A stretch of DNA of 64,000 nucleotides, taken from the NCBI GenBank assembly GCA_951802195.1, contig OX637623.1:806001-870000 (forward strand), read 5' to 3'. Shown here one piece after another: positions 12,324 to 23,682 of the stretch (position 1 is the stretch's first letter; each line of letters begins with the position of its first letter). Source of the DNA: Tausonia pullulans (Eukaryota; Basidiomycota; Tremellomycetes; Cystofilobasidiales; Mrakiaceae). The translations under genes were made by a program, and so were the position numbers. A model generated the notes under the pieces. It was not told where the DNA came from, made no database searches, and saw only the letters and a program-made list of their open reading frames with translations.

Positions 12324-14331
12324 TCACTGGCTCTCCTCGTCAGCCGGAAGTTCCCGTGTCTCACCGCCCGCCGCCGAGTCTGGCGGGGACGGTAGCGGCT
12401 CATCAGTTGAAGTCTTCTGATCCGCCTTGACGGGAGCCGCCTTGAGGACCCGCTCGATCTCGACAGCAAGCGGCGAGGAGGCGTCCCGAGCAAGGAACCA
12501 GGGCTTGGACATGTAGTTGCGGATACCGTCGGCGAGAAGGACGACAACGTTAACGTTATCCTTGGACCCGAACCGCTCCCACCCTCCAACAGGGTACGGC
12601 CGCTCGTTCTTGAGCCAAGCGCACGCCGAACTAAGGGCCGATCCGGCCGAGCCACCTACGAGGAGACCCTCAAGCCGGTGGGCCTTGCGGGCATATTCGA
12701 AGGAGGCTGTGTCGTTCGACTTGACCCAGTGGTGGATCAGGGGGGATTTCGGGTCGAGGACCTGAGTGGCATCGATCGCCGAACAAGTCAGCAGGCTGTC
12801 TCCCTCGCTGCTGACACAAAGATTCTTCAAAACTCACCTCCGGGATGAAGTCGTATCCAATGCCCTCGACCTCATAGCCTCCGATCTCGCCGACGCCATT
12901 CGTCGCGAGGATGCTTCCCTCCGGGTCAACCCCAACGACGACTCCGCGGTCACCCCGCCTCCAGGCGGCCTCCTCCTCCTCCGACTCGCCAGCCTGAGCC
13001 TCACGCATGCCCCTCGAGCAGCCCATAACGGTTCCGCCAGTTCCGGCCCCAGCGACAAAAACGTCGACCCGCTTGTTGTCAAGGTCTGAGGTTGCCAGCG
13101 AGTGGTGGATCTCGGGCCAGGTCGTGAGGTAGTGAGCGAGTGGGTTCGCTGGGTTCCGGTACTGGTTGAGGATGACACCTCCAGGAATAGCAGCCTCAAG
13201 CTTGTTGGCGATGCTGGAGAGGCAGACAATAAGTTGACGGTCAAAAAGTGGAGACAAAGCAGCAAGAGAAGACAGCCCGCAACAGTAACTCACTCTGTAG
13301 GTGGGTGGCAGACGGACAGCGGTCCACGGTGTAGATAGACATTGTCAGAAAAACTCCATGCCGCACTCAATGGTTGAAAGTTCGATGAGCTGACCAATAT
13401 GGGATCCCTCCTCATCCCAAGCCTTCTCTGTCGGCGTGCGCACGATCTCGGCACCGAGCGCGCGAAGCGTCACCTCCTTTTCAAGCGACATCTTCTCGGC
13501 TGCATGTGAATGACGATAGATCGTCAGCAATGAAAGACATCGATGCATCCGGGAACGACGCACGCATAGTGATAATGCAACGGTAGCCCTGGAGACAGGC
13601 GGCAAGAGCAAGGGAAGAAGCATGCGCTAGGTCAGCGGTTGTCGAAGACATGTGGTGTGGCGATCCCGCCCCATTTGAGGAGGACATGCCCCTCGCTCAC
13701 AGATTGTGGGAGTCGACAAATGGTCCGAACTACATACCTTCAGAGCACACGCCATGGCAAGACCGACACCGGTGTTTCCGCTAGTCGGCTGAATCAAGAA
13801 AGCAACGCGCGCGTGCGTCAGCGTCTCTGGTCTCGCTCGCGCTAGCGCGTCCATCTGTCGGTCTACAACAGATCGCTGTGAGAAGGACAGTCAAAAGATA
13901 TAAGCCCCACCTCAATCACAACGCTCTGGCCAGGGATGAGGACGCCCTCCTCCTCAGCGCGCAGGACCATTGCCTTGGCGATTCGGTCCTTCGTCGAGCC
14001 ACCGATGCTCATGAAATCGGGCTTGCCAACTGATGGTCCATAGAGCACACATGAGGAGAGCGCAAGAAGCAAGGGAAGACAGAGGAAGAAAACCGTCAGC
14101 AGATTAAGACTTCCAAAGAGGGCCCGGGGACCCTCTTCCTTCTCGCGCGCTAGAGGAGCACGCGGAGGAGGCCGAGAACAAGGAGAGCTACACACTTAGT
14201 CGGCAGCGAAGGCCCTCTGCCTTTTGGAGGCGCTTGAGGTGGATGAGAGGCGACTGGCCGACGGCATCGAGCGTCGAGCTCAGCACGCCGACGGAGAGGT
14301 TCTTCGTGGAAGAGGACGCGGAGGAAGGCAT
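12324..14331 (-). CDS. CYS4: Cystathionine beta-synthase, catalytic core only
   Basis: PLP-dependent enzyme that condenses serine and homocysteine to cystathionine in transsulfuration. The start [20 protein letters not shown] (14331) leads into [14 protein letters not shown]. The PLP-lysine loop is [15 protein letters not shown], the substrate loop is [12 protein letters not shown], and the phosphate-binding loop is [11 protein letters not shown]. Two stretches typical of CBS rather than plain cysteine synthase are [15 protein letters not shown] and [13 protein letters not shown]. After the core (..[12 protein letters not shown]) the protein runs about 60 mostly polar residues and stops at 12324, so the paired CBS (Bateman) domains of yeast and human enzymes are absent. 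An acidic insertion ([12 protein letters not shown]) sits after the GTGGT loop. There are several introns. Symbol given by analogy; a related O-acetylserine-using enzyme is the main alternative. Confidence 0.88.
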
Positions 14332-15324
14332 TTGGCGGAAAATGTGGGCAAGGATGGGTGTTGGTCGTGAGCGAGAGGCGGGGATGTGGAAACAGGCCCA
14401 CGCGCGTCTGTCCTCTCTCTGGGCGGGACCGAGCCTCTGTCATGGCAGGCAGGGCGTGCCGGTCGCCGGCAAGGCCTTCCTTCCTCCTCTCACGCTCTGG
14501 GCAGAGCAGGCAGTTTGCCCTCACGTGCTCTCGGTTTTTCGCTTCGTTAATTTTTTTGGCCTTTTTTTGACCCGCCCGTACTCCCCCGAGAAGGCCATTG
14601 GAAGTCTCCCCCACGCGCACTCGCCGAGCCGCAAGCCCGTTGCTGGACCGGGGATCGGATGACCAACTGACATGCTTGCAAAATGTTAACAAGCAGTCGA
14701 AGAAAATCTCAGAGCTCGGCCTCTGTCGAAGAATTTGCCACTACTCCAGTACCCTCGCTCCCTCCCCCGCATCGCCATCCCAAGCTAGGATTACCTCTTT
14801 CTCCGAGCTCCCCGTTGACACTCGATCCTCAGAAGATCAAATGCCAAGGCCGAGGCCCCTCACCCAGCTGCCCCGCCGGCTATTATGGCCTGCGAATACC
14901 CTCGAGCAAAAAGACAAGAAGAAGGATAAGGAGACTGAAGGGAGTGTGTGCACGCTGTGAAGCTCGTTCGTCTCACTTTGTGGCGGACATACAAACATCG
15001 CGACTTTTGCGTTTGAGCCTATTTCATTTTGTGGGATCGACCTGATCCTTTTGGTGTCTCGCTGCCCCTGACGGTGTTGTGGCAATCCAGCGCTTGACAG
15101 CCAGCCAGTAAGACAGTGCGCGAGGCTAGATGATCGTGCGATATTTTGTGCTTGCCTTCCTGCGTGTAAATTACTTCGGGACCTCTTGAAAGCTCATTTA
15201 CATTGAGCTCGATGGACTTTAGTACCTGGCAACGAAATGACGCATTGGCCTCAAGTCATAGCACTGAGGTCCCTTCGCGCTTCGCCGACGAGAGTTGTTC
15301 CCCTCTAACCTCCACAGCTCCTTC
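14332..15324. other. Divergent intergenic region, CBS and a small membrane protein
   Basis: About 1 kb that must contain both promoters. An upstream ATG at 15212 opens a frame that cannot be joined to the membrane-protein exons, so it may act as an upstream ORF or be chance. I see no repeat, RNA gene or conserved coding frame. Confidence 0.45.
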
Positions 15325-16022
15325 ATGCTCGAATTCGAACCCATCAGCCTTCGACAAAGGCAGACCTACCTCGCCCCCGACGACGATAATGATGGGATTC
15401 CGGGCTCAGCCGCGGGTGGGGACGTTCTCGATGAGCAGCGTACGTCGGGGGTCCAGACTCGCCCGCCCCTTGCAGACTGATCTTCAACACTGGCCCTTGA
15501 TCATCACAGAACAAGAGGAGGTTATTCAGAATCTTCGAGACGAGAACACAAGCATGACGCGCCATGCCCGAATTGCCCTCTCTGGCCTCGTCGCGCTCGC
15601 CTTTATCCTGTACGTCCCCTGTTTGTTTCGATCTGTCTCTTCTGTCCCCTTCCAATCATCTTGTCAATCCTCCGTTCTACTTCTACAGTCGGTTCCTCAC
15701 CGCTCTCCCCACCTTATTTTCTTCCTCTTCGTTATGGCTCCTATCCGTTCTCGCCCTCTCCCTCCTCCCACTTTCCCCCCTCTCCTCACCGCTCCACCCG
15801 CTCGCTCGTTATCCCATCCCCTACGTCGCCCTTCTTTCCCTCCACATAGTCCTCTTTCTCCTCGAACGAACCCGGTCAGCACCCCTGCCACTCATAGAGA
15901 GCCCCATAGTCTTACCGCTCGTGCTTGTTGGAGTGCTCGGTGCGAGCGAGCGGTGGGTGAAGCACGTCGAGGAGGGGTTGGTCAACTTGGAGGGCAGTCG
16001 GTATGGCTACAAGGGAGTTTGA
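15325..16022 (+). CDS. Small multi-pass membrane protein, unknown function
   Basis: Three exons (15325-15439, 15510-15609, 15689-16022) join in frame to 182 residues. The first ~55 residues are hydrophilic and acidic (LAPDDDNDGIPGS, then DEQQQEEVIQNLRDEN, a short possible coiled coil). Four hydrophobic stretches follow: ARIALSGLVALAFIL, LFSSSSLWLLSVLALSLLPL, YPIPYVALLSLHIVLFLL and SPIVLPLVLVGVLG. The tail is polar (WVKHVEEGLVNLEGSRYGY). This suggests a small integral membrane protein with its N-terminus outside the membrane span. I do not recognise the family. The start is the first ATG in this frame. Support is GT-AG splice sites in the right phases and the alternation of polar and hydrophobic segments. 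Confidence 0.6.
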
Positions 16023-16345
16023 GCCAAGTTGTAGTTATGCCTCTGCTTAGAAAAGGAGTCTCTTGCTTTGAATGTCATTTGGCGTTGTAATACACGAGGA
16101 CACCTGGTGAAACGTCATGATCTTGCAGACGAACTAACTACTTAATGCTTTACGAGGACAAATGGTGGAAGGGGTAGAGTGATACAAAGAGGGAGAGACA
16201 TGGCAACAGAATGCAAGAATGACGGGAAAAGCCCTGAGTATGAGAAAGGGTAGGTATGAAAGGGAGAGGAGGACTTGAAGAGCAGACGACACGGATAGAG
16301 GAGTAGTCAAAAGAGAGAATGTATGAAGGAGGCAAGAAGGACCCG
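16023..16345. other. Intergenic between converging genes
   Basis: Short 3'-to-3' gap between the small membrane protein (+) and TAF12 (-). The + strand from about 16160 to 16320 is rich in A/G. Nothing else noted. Confidence 0.5.
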
Positions 16346-17215
16346 TCAGAATCCTCTGGCAGCACGAACGGCCAAAACCCGCGCGGTATGGGCAGGGACG
16401 GCGGTGAGTCGGCGCAGAGCCTGCGATTGTGTTTGTCGAAGTTCATCTGAGACGAGGCCAGGGATCTTTAATGAGAGTGAGTCAGCTTTCTCTCTACGTA
16501 GATTGAGACGCGAGTACAACCAACCTGGATGCCGTGTTCCCGGTCGAGATGGAAGGCGATGTCGCGGACGTCGACGGTCGAGCTACGGCGATACTTGGCT
16601 AGTCGTGTTGCCGCTTCCGTCGCATCATCAAGAAACTCGTCAACAAGCTCCAGAACGGCCTGGAGAATTAGAACAGATGCATGGCCGTCAGTCTCTTGAG
16701 CTCAAGTACGCAGGATCAGGCGACACACCTCTTCAGCCCGGCTGTCAAGTGTCTCCCCTCTCTCTATCTCATCCAGTACCTCTGCTAACTTGCGCTTCCT
16801 GCCCACCTCCTTGGCGTCTCCGTCCGCATCTTTGCCTGCCCCGCCCCGGGCAGCTTCCTCCCACCCTGCTCCCTCACGCAACGATATTCCCGGCATACCA
16901 AGGACTCGCCCAGCTGCAAGTCCACCTGAGAGCGTCGGTCGCGGCCCTAGCGAGTTCGGGAAGCGCGTCGGCGTAGCGAAAGAGGCCGTCGAAAGATCGA
17001 TCGTTGGCGAGTCGAGCGCTGAGAGCGACATGGCAATCGTCTGGGCTCCTACGCGAGGAATTGGACCCGTCGGGGCGGCGGGCGCTGTGGCAGAGCCAGG
17101 TACCGCTGTCTGTGGGGAGGCTGTCCGAGCGGCGTGAGCGGCAGCTGGACCGGTGGATCCGGGCCGAGAGGTCTGGCCTGGTTGCTGCTGCTGTTGCTGT
17201 GATTGCTGTTGTTGT

Positions 17216-17247
<32 letters not shown>

Positions 17248-18478
17248 CTGTTGTTGTTGCTGTTGTTGTTGGACGTTGGCCAGCGCCGGGTTGAGCCGAG
17301 CCGCGGCAGCCTGGTTCTGCTGAGCAGCGAGCGCGGGATTCCGGGCGCGCGGCTGCTGAAGGTTAGGGAGGACGGGACCAGTGGGGAGACCAGGGATCTG
17401 CGGTGGCTGTTGTTGCTGTTGCTGTTGCTGGACTTGTTGTTGTGCCTGAGCTTGAGCTTGGGCGAGACGCGCCTGAGCCTGCGCTTGCCGCATCTGGGCG
17501 ATCGAGGTGTTCCAAAGCTGATGGATGGCGGGATCCTGGAAGACGACAGATGAAAGGACGAGCGGTTAACATCGAGCAAGCTTGCATGGCGTCGAGGGAG
17601 ACACATCTCGTCGTCGCGGGTCGCACGTCTCGGGAATTACGCACCCTCTTGAAGAGCTCCTCTCGAGCCGCATCGTTCATCTTGATGAGACCCTGCATGA
17701 GCTGTTTTCGCGCCAACAGGCTCGCCTTGTGCTTCTCATCGAGGATCTGGCCCTGCTGAGGAGGGCGAGGCTGGGCCAGCTGCTGGCCCGGTTGCCCTCC
17801 GGTCGCGGCTAGCTGCTGGGCCTGCTGTTGCTGGGCTGCCTGGGCACTTGCTAGCTGGGCAGCGAAGGCTGGGTTGGTCCGAGCATGATGCTGCATGAGG
17901 AGCTTGGCCTGTCTCAGGCGGATGAAAGGGAGTACACGCATCAGCACAGTAAACAGGTGAACACCCGGGGTCTTCAAACAGGGATACCACCGACCTGAGC
18001 CTGCTGGGCAGCATTGAACTTGCCCTGTCGGAAGAGCATTGCGAGTGTGTTAATGTCCATCCCTGGTGGCAGCGTTGGTACCGCCCCCGGGGGCCGCACG
18101 GGACCACCGCCATTGTTCGTTGGTGGGGGTGGGCCGGAGAGGTGCGCCTGAGGGTGAGGTTGGCCGTTCGGGGGGAACGACTGCTGCAGCGAGGGGCTTG
18201 CGAGCGGGATTTGCGGGACCTTGTGGAGGTTGGAGGATCAGCATGGATGGTTCTTGATTGACATGTGAGGCAGCGAGCGGAACGGTAAGGCCGCGCGTAT
18301 GCACGGCGAGGTCCGGATCGGACGTGGACACGCGACCGATCCCAATTAACGACGGTGCACGTCGCGCTCGCTCGCAGATGATGTAGACACAGACCTGCTG
18401 GTTCTGAGAGAGGGTATGCAAGAGCCGCGTCATGGCCGCGTGCTTGCTAGCAATCGTGTCGTTGGCCTGCTGGGACAT
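16346..18478 (-). CDS. TAF12: TFIID/SAGA subunit TAF12
   Basis: TAF12 carries an H2B-like histone fold that pairs with TAF4 in TFIID and with ADA1 in SAGA. The fold is at the C-terminus, split by introns: LDEIERGETLDSRAEEV, then AVLELVDEFLDDATEAATRL, then RSSTVDVRDIAFHLDREHGI. The protein ends ..HTARVLAVRAARGF with TGA at 16346-16348. Upstream is a long Gln/Ala/Pro-rich region including RQGKFNAAQQAQ, KLLMQHHARTNPAFAAQL and an almost pure Gln run of over 20 residues (17182-17271). The start MSQQANDTIASKHAAM at 18478 is the first ATG in frame after a pyrimidine-rich (coding strand) leader. SPT3, a second SAGA subunit, lies about 25 kb away, probably by chance. Exact intron positions in the Gln-rich half are approximate. 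Confidence 0.9.
17182..17271 (-). repeat. Poly-Gln tract (CAG/CAA) in TAF12
   Basis: About 30 Gln-type triplets mixing CTG and TTG on the + strand (CAG and CAA on the coding strand), interrupted by one Ser codon near its C-terminal side. The mixed codons argue for selection on the peptide as well as simple slippage. Confidence 0.85.
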
Positions 18479-18762
18479 GGCCTGGCGCGGCGAAGCGGGG
18501 GAAGGGAACGAGAAGGTGGTTGGGAGCCGAATAGCGGACGGCGCTGGCTCATGCCGCCGCGCTCCCATCCGACGGGTGGGCCTGTCACTCTTTCCTCGTC
18601 GCCTGACAACCACGAGCAAGCATAGAACTAAACTCATCGTAGGTAAGACAAAAGACAAAGCAGGATAGAGAAGGAAACATAGAGAGAGAAACAACGTATG
18701 AGTAAGGAAGATATAAGAGAGAAAGAAATAAAGAACTACAAGGAACACGCCACCGCAATCAG

Positions 18763-20043
18763 TTAACTGACCTTTGTCGTTGTCCGCCGGCCCCCCAAGT
18801 CAGGGATAGACGCCATCCCGTCATCCTGGCCATAATGGGCCGTAAGATGGGGCTGGTTGTTGGCCTCGGGTGTTAGGGCCTCCTCGATGAGGTCGTCGCT
18901 CGGGTAGGGGACCATCAGACCGTCGTTGCGCGCCGGAGGAGCCGAAGGCGGCGACGGTAGCATGGGAGCAGCGGCAGGATCGCCAGAAGTCTCATCTGGA
19001 CTGCAGGATCGACCCACCAAGCTTTAGTCAGCTACCCAGACGATGAACACGCTGAACAAGGAAGCTCCAGGACTCACACAGATCCGGCAGTCGGGGCGGG
19101 AGCGGCAGCGGTTTTTTTCAACTTTTTGGCTGGGGTTGATGCCGGCAGCTCGCCGTTGAGCATCGCAAGCTTCTTTTTCTTGCCAGGCCCACGATAACGA
19201 CGTTCGGACGGATACTCGCACGGAATCTGCCGCCGATGGCACGTCTCGCACGTTGGTTGGGTCGAGTCGCAGCTGGTGAGGGGGAAAGACCCCGGGTCAA
19301 CAAGATTCAAACGAAGCAAACTTCGTACGAGAACCCACCGGATCTTCCTCTTCCGACACGGGTTACACGCCAGCTCGACGCGCGGTTTGCCCGCTTCCTC
19401 AGCGAGCCGGATTCGCTTGCTGAGCGTCGCAGACATCGTGGTCGTCTCGTCACCTCCCCCTTCACCGGCACTGCCACTGTCTGCGTTGTCATCGACGGCT
19501 TTGCCAACGGCGGCGGCGGTGGCGGTCTCAGCAGCGGTTCCTGCGAACTTCTTCGTCGACGATGCTGGCTGCCTGCGCTTTTTCGGTCCTGCAGACACTG
19601 GCGTGGCGGCAGGCGCGGCGGGTACGGATCCCCCTCCGCCTTCAGGCGATGACGGATTTTGCCGGGACGACGATGATGGTTGCTGCTGTTCTGCCCCGGT
19701 AAATGACGACGGCCGCATTTGAGCAGACGGAGCGAGGGAGATCGTTGGGTAGGCCGGGTAGGCCGGGGCAGGGAGGCCTCCGCCATAGTGATACGAGCCG
19801 CCGTAGACGTGGTGCGGTGGAGGCGGAGGATACTCTGGGCCACCGCCGCCGTTGACAGGCGGGAGCTGGATCGCCGGATCGATGGGGATATTGCGATGCT
19901 GCTGGTAATGGTGGGCATGCAGATCTAGGGGCGGCGGCGGAGGGTAGTGTTGCATCGGCGCAGCATCTCCTGGAGGACGACCTACATTGTCGGACATTGG
20001 GGGACCGAATTGCGGCGACGTTTGTTGCGAGGGGTGCTGGAGG

Positions 20044-20079
<36 letters not shown>

Positions 20080-20417
20080 GGCTGGGGCGGAGGAGGGTAG
20101 CCATAGTAGCCCGGGGTGTAATAGGACGGTACAGCCGCCGGATCGTGGTAGCCCGGAGGAGGGTGGTGGTAGCCTGCGAGAGGGGGCGCCCCGTACGCGT
20201 GCGGCGGCATCGGCGAAGCATAATAGTACTGCGAGACCGGATAGGGAGCGTGATGAGCCCGGGAAGCCTGCGGATAGCCCCCCGCTGGGTAGGTATAATG
20301 CTGGGCGAAGGGTGGAGTACGGTGGTGGATCTGGCCATTGGCGAGAGGCGGCAGGTTCGGCGCGCTGGACATGGGAGCCGTCGAGTGAATGTCTGTATCG
20401 TCTCTACTCATGCCCAT
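18763..20417 (-). CDS. Zn2Cys6 transcription factor with a C-terminal-half zinc cluster
   Basis: A complete binuclear zinc cluster is visible: ACNPCRKRKIR joined over an intron to CDSTQPTCETCHRRQIPC. The spacing is C-x2-C-x6-C-x6-C-x2-C-x6-C, followed by the basic linker RRYRGPGKKKKL. It should bind CGG-type sites in the nucleus. The first ~340 residues are low-complexity Pro/Tyr/His/Gln (APPLAGYHHPPPGYHD) with a poly-Gln run. The cluster is therefore near residue 350 rather than at the N-terminus. After it come KKLKKTAAAPAP and an acidic tail (SDDLIEEALTPEAN) that may activate transcription. The stop is TAA at 18763-18765 just after a GTCAGT that could instead be a donor, so the C-terminus is uncertain. 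ATGs at 20417 and 20411 are both possible starts. No fungal_trans domain was seen. Confidence 0.85.
20044..20078 (-). repeat. (CTG)n, poly-Gln in the zinc-cluster factor
   Basis: An uninterrupted run of about 11 CTG triplets on the + strand, coding for Gln in the zinc-cluster factor at 18763-20417. Confidence 0.85.
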
Positions 20418-22045
20418 CCAACTTACGTGGGATACTGCTCTGCTGAAGAGCCCAAACGATTGTCGGGGAAGGCAGATAAAGGAGGCGAGGCCGCAAGTTT
20501 AGTTGCATCACAACGACACGGGGCCAAGTCGCCAACAATCTCCCTCCGTTGACCTTCAATTTCGCACTAAATTTGGGTCATCAATGGCCCAAGGTACACC
20601 AGCGGACAGTCCTCGAGCCGAGAGAGGGTAGGAAGACTCGAGAAGACAGTCGCATTCCCACTCCGGATCGGGCGCTCGCTCGCGGGGAGTTTCGGTCGAA
20701 GGCGACTCGCGCCTCAGCTCTCCACTCGCGTCGTTCACGCGCACGCATAGCGCCAGAGGGCGCTCAACAGCGCCTAAGCGAGAGTTCTGGTGAAACAGGA
20801 CGAACCTGATAGGGATCCCGGATCGTGATGGCCGCCATGGGCCTCGGTGTTGAATGACTCGTCAATCATGATGGGTTGCGGTGGTGGGGAAGAGGGAGGC
20901 GGGCGGACGTGGGACCCGTTGGGATTGCTGTCCTACGAAGGGAGATCGAAGTGCTGCTTCCGAAGGCGAGAAAGGGCGCGGAAGAGGCTTAACCTCGAGG
21001 GGGAGGGAGGCAGAAAGGGAAGTCGGGAGAGAGGGAGAGGGAGGAAAGCGGGGAGAAGGGTAGCCGAGGGAATTGTCAACCTAAGTGGATCACTAGTGCA
21101 GAGTGGCCAGTCGGATACGAGGAGGGGCAAGCGAGCGGTCAGGCGAAGATGAAGATAGCCAGCCGGAGAATTTCTTGTGTAAAAGAGCAAGGGAGTGAGA
21201 GTGAGTGGGCAGAAAGCCAGGAAAGGGAGGAGAAGTAGAGGGCGGGAGCAAAGGCCGGAGGAGGCGCGGACTCGTTTCTCCTTTCGTCCCATCCTTCCGA
21301 CGGCCCTCCGGAATCCATCGCCACCTACTCGCCAGCGAAGTCGATAGATGAGCCGATGAATAGACACACGGTAAGTACCAGGCTCGAAGGAGTCTCAATC
21401 AAGCAACGGTATGGCAATGAGGCAACAGTATGGCAAGGTGGCAATAATATGGCAAGGAGGCAACGGTATGGCGAGGAGGCAACAGCAGCAAGCGGCAGCG
21501 ATTCGATGGGGGGACAATCGAAGCCACCGGACCAGCGGAGGAGAAAGAGGCGTTGATCGTCCTCTTTCGGAATGAATCCAGAGTCCGCCGAAAGACAAGC
21601 TGCATCCACAGGGATCGACGGCGAACTCTGCAGGTTTGAGTTGAGCCTCAAAACGTCTATCTCTCTTCCTGTTTTCTTTTCTCTGTCACTTCTCTATCAC
21701 AGACAGAAAGGCACGCCTGAACTGCTCTTCATCTCCGCCACGAGGTGGCCGGCTTTTGTCTCTCGTTTAATCTATGTATGGCCGGCAAGTATCCATGCAT
21801 GGGCGATGTTCGGCTAACGCGGCTACACTGACCGCAGGCGAGATGTGGGCGCACTGGCGATCCCGTGCTCCCGTTTGCGTGCGTCAAGTCCGCCCTCTTT
21901 TCGCTTGGTGAGTTCACCCTCTGGTACTGCATAGAAGAAGACTCAGGAACCGCAGAATGACAGTCGAGTAAGGCGAGGCACACACGATGAAATATTGTAA
22001 CATGGTTGGTGGCGAGCCGCGTCGACTTTTGCACGCCAGGCTTGC
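20418..22045. other. Intergenic, 1.6 kb, with a 19-nt minisatellite
   Basis: This gap lies between the zinc-cluster factor start and the SET gene stop, both on the minus strand, so it should hold the factor's promoter. The stretch 20880-21060 is strongly G/A-rich. A short tandem array occurs at 21402-21477. No coding frame with a recognisable domain. Confidence 0.5.
21402..21477 (+). repeat. Minisatellite, four 19-nt units
   Basis: Four adjacent units of 19 nt start at 21402, 21421, 21440 and 21459, with consensus GGCAACGGTATGGCAAGGA. A partial fifth copy (GGCAACAG) follows at 21478. Each unit itself contains two GGCAA blocks. The period is not a multiple of three, so it is probably non-coding. 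Confidence 0.85.
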
Positions 22046-23227
22046 TCACAAGACGGTTCCATCCGGGTCAAAGCTAAAGTGCTTCAGCTCTTCAGACTGA
22101 GAATATTGGTTCAGTGAAAGATTAATCGACCACTGAAGCAAACGAGTGAGCGACTCACCGGTCCAGGAAGAGCCTCAAAGCCTCTAAGCCCCCAGTTCCA
22201 TCGCTTCATTGGGTCCTCCATCAGCCTCGCAGCCTCGACACTCTCGCTCGCCGCCCGACCCTTGTACAGACAGCTGACACCCCACGCCAGTCGAGCCCAT
22301 GCCCGACCAGCGTCATCGTCCCCCCAGAGCGCGCAGAGCTCGGCGGCCTGAAGCGCCGAAATGGCGACTTGAGCGACGAGTCCTGCTCGGCAGCCGGCGA
22401 GAAGGAGGGTGTCGAGTGAGGCGAGGACCTCCTCTGGCAGAGCGGAGCCTGAGTTGAGCGGGGAGGGGAAGGCGAGCGGCGGTGGGATGGATGTGGCGGA
22501 GTGGGAGGGGCAGCCACAGTCGAACGCAAAGTTGGTCTGGAGCCAGAGGAAGCGATCCTCGAGGTACTCTGGGTCCGTCGATCCATAGCTAACACTGATC
22601 TCCTCGCCCTTGGCGATATCCTTAACGGCATGAAGCACTGCGCCACGAAACAGATCAGTGCCCTGTCCGACAACTGTTCGCACTTGGAGAGTGCCACACA
22701 CTTTGCCGCTGGAGTTTTGCGTCCCAGTAATACGAAGCCGAGGGATCACATGAGTGATTGAGGCGACCTGATGACAGCGTGGGGGGCATTAGCTTATCAG
22801 TCTATAGTCATGCACGTGGGACGGACAGGTGCGGGCGGGACAACCTGCGCGCAGCCCGATCAGAGCCAGCGAAGCCCTCTACGGCGACAGCCATTGCAGA
22901 GCCACCTAGCCCCTGTCAAAGTTGCTTACAAATGAACGGGAAGAAGCCAGCATGGGTCTCGTCCAGTGGACCGTCAACGGGGAGGAAGTGATTGATCCTC
23001 GACAGGAGCAGGTCCTCGTTCCATGCCGTAGGCAGGAAGGCCAGCAAGCTGGCCCTTGCCTCCTCCGACAGCGAGTTAAAGTAAGTAGGAAAGTTGGAGA
23101 GACCGGCCTTGGTGTTGTCGTATCGGACGACGAGTTCCTCGGCAATCAGGAGAGTTCCACGGGGGACGGCCTCTGTACAGACGACGCCTTTGTCCTTCCC
23201 GGGGATATCGACTATTCTGAACAGCAT
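22046..23227 (-). CDS. SET-domain protein (putative protein lysine methyltransferase)
   Basis: SET enzymes transfer methyl from SAM to protein lysines. The start MLFRIVDIPGKDKGVVCTEA (23227) is the beginning of the SET fold, where the flanking residues bind SAM, and continues PRGTLLIAEELVVRY. The core motif is RLNHSCDPSASYYWD. An intron then joins DAKLQRQ to MLHAVKDIAKGEEISVSYGS, which carries the conserved GEE..YG, followed by FLWLQTNFAFDCGC (post-SET Cys). The C-terminal third is helical (LDTLLLAGCRAGLVAQ, ALCALWGDDDAGRAW), resembling the tails of SMYD/SET5-like proteins. The gene ends SEELKHFSFDPDGTVL. The small exon between FFPFI and RLNHSC (about 22840-22900) could not be phased with certainty. 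Substrate unknown; histone or non-histone are both possible. Confidence 0.85.
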
Positions 23228-23682
23228 GGCAGGGATGACGGCTTGTCGGGAAAGGCGAACGATACGAAGACAGCAGACAGAAGTCTGACGGCTGAGCTGG
23301 TGGTGGTTTTGGAGACAGCAGACAGCTTTGAGCGTCAAAGGCCTCGCCCAAGTCCGCGGGCCCAACCGCACAGCAAGAGGAGCAGAGGACAGAAGCCACT
23401 GCTCTGAAGAGAGCAGGCCTTTCTCTTTTATCTCTGTCATTATTGAAAGTCACGCGAGGCAACAAGTAAATTCAAAGAGATAGGCATTAGGTATGTCGAA
23501 GCCTGAGGAAAGATCCAGTGGGAAGGGGAGGTCCAGCCCTCCTACGGTGACAGCCCGACACACACGCTTGACAGGCGACGGGCTGCCGGCCTGCCCCTTC
23601 CACGTCGGGCGTCCGTCATTCCAGTTCCAAACCTCGACGACGTCCTCCTGCTCCCTTCCACTCCTCGGTTTCAACCTCCAAC
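23228..23682. other. Divergent promoter region, SET gene and PPPDE gene
   Basis: About 455 bases between two divergent start codons. It must contain both promoters and 5' leaders. No TATA element or repeat that I would defend. Confidence 0.5.

Noticed and set aside
15212-16090. Long + frame starting MDFSTWQRNDAL
   Set aside because: It cannot be spliced in phase with the exon coding QEEVIQNLRDEN, and it runs into low-complexity Pro/Ser; the frame from 15325 gives a consistent protein.
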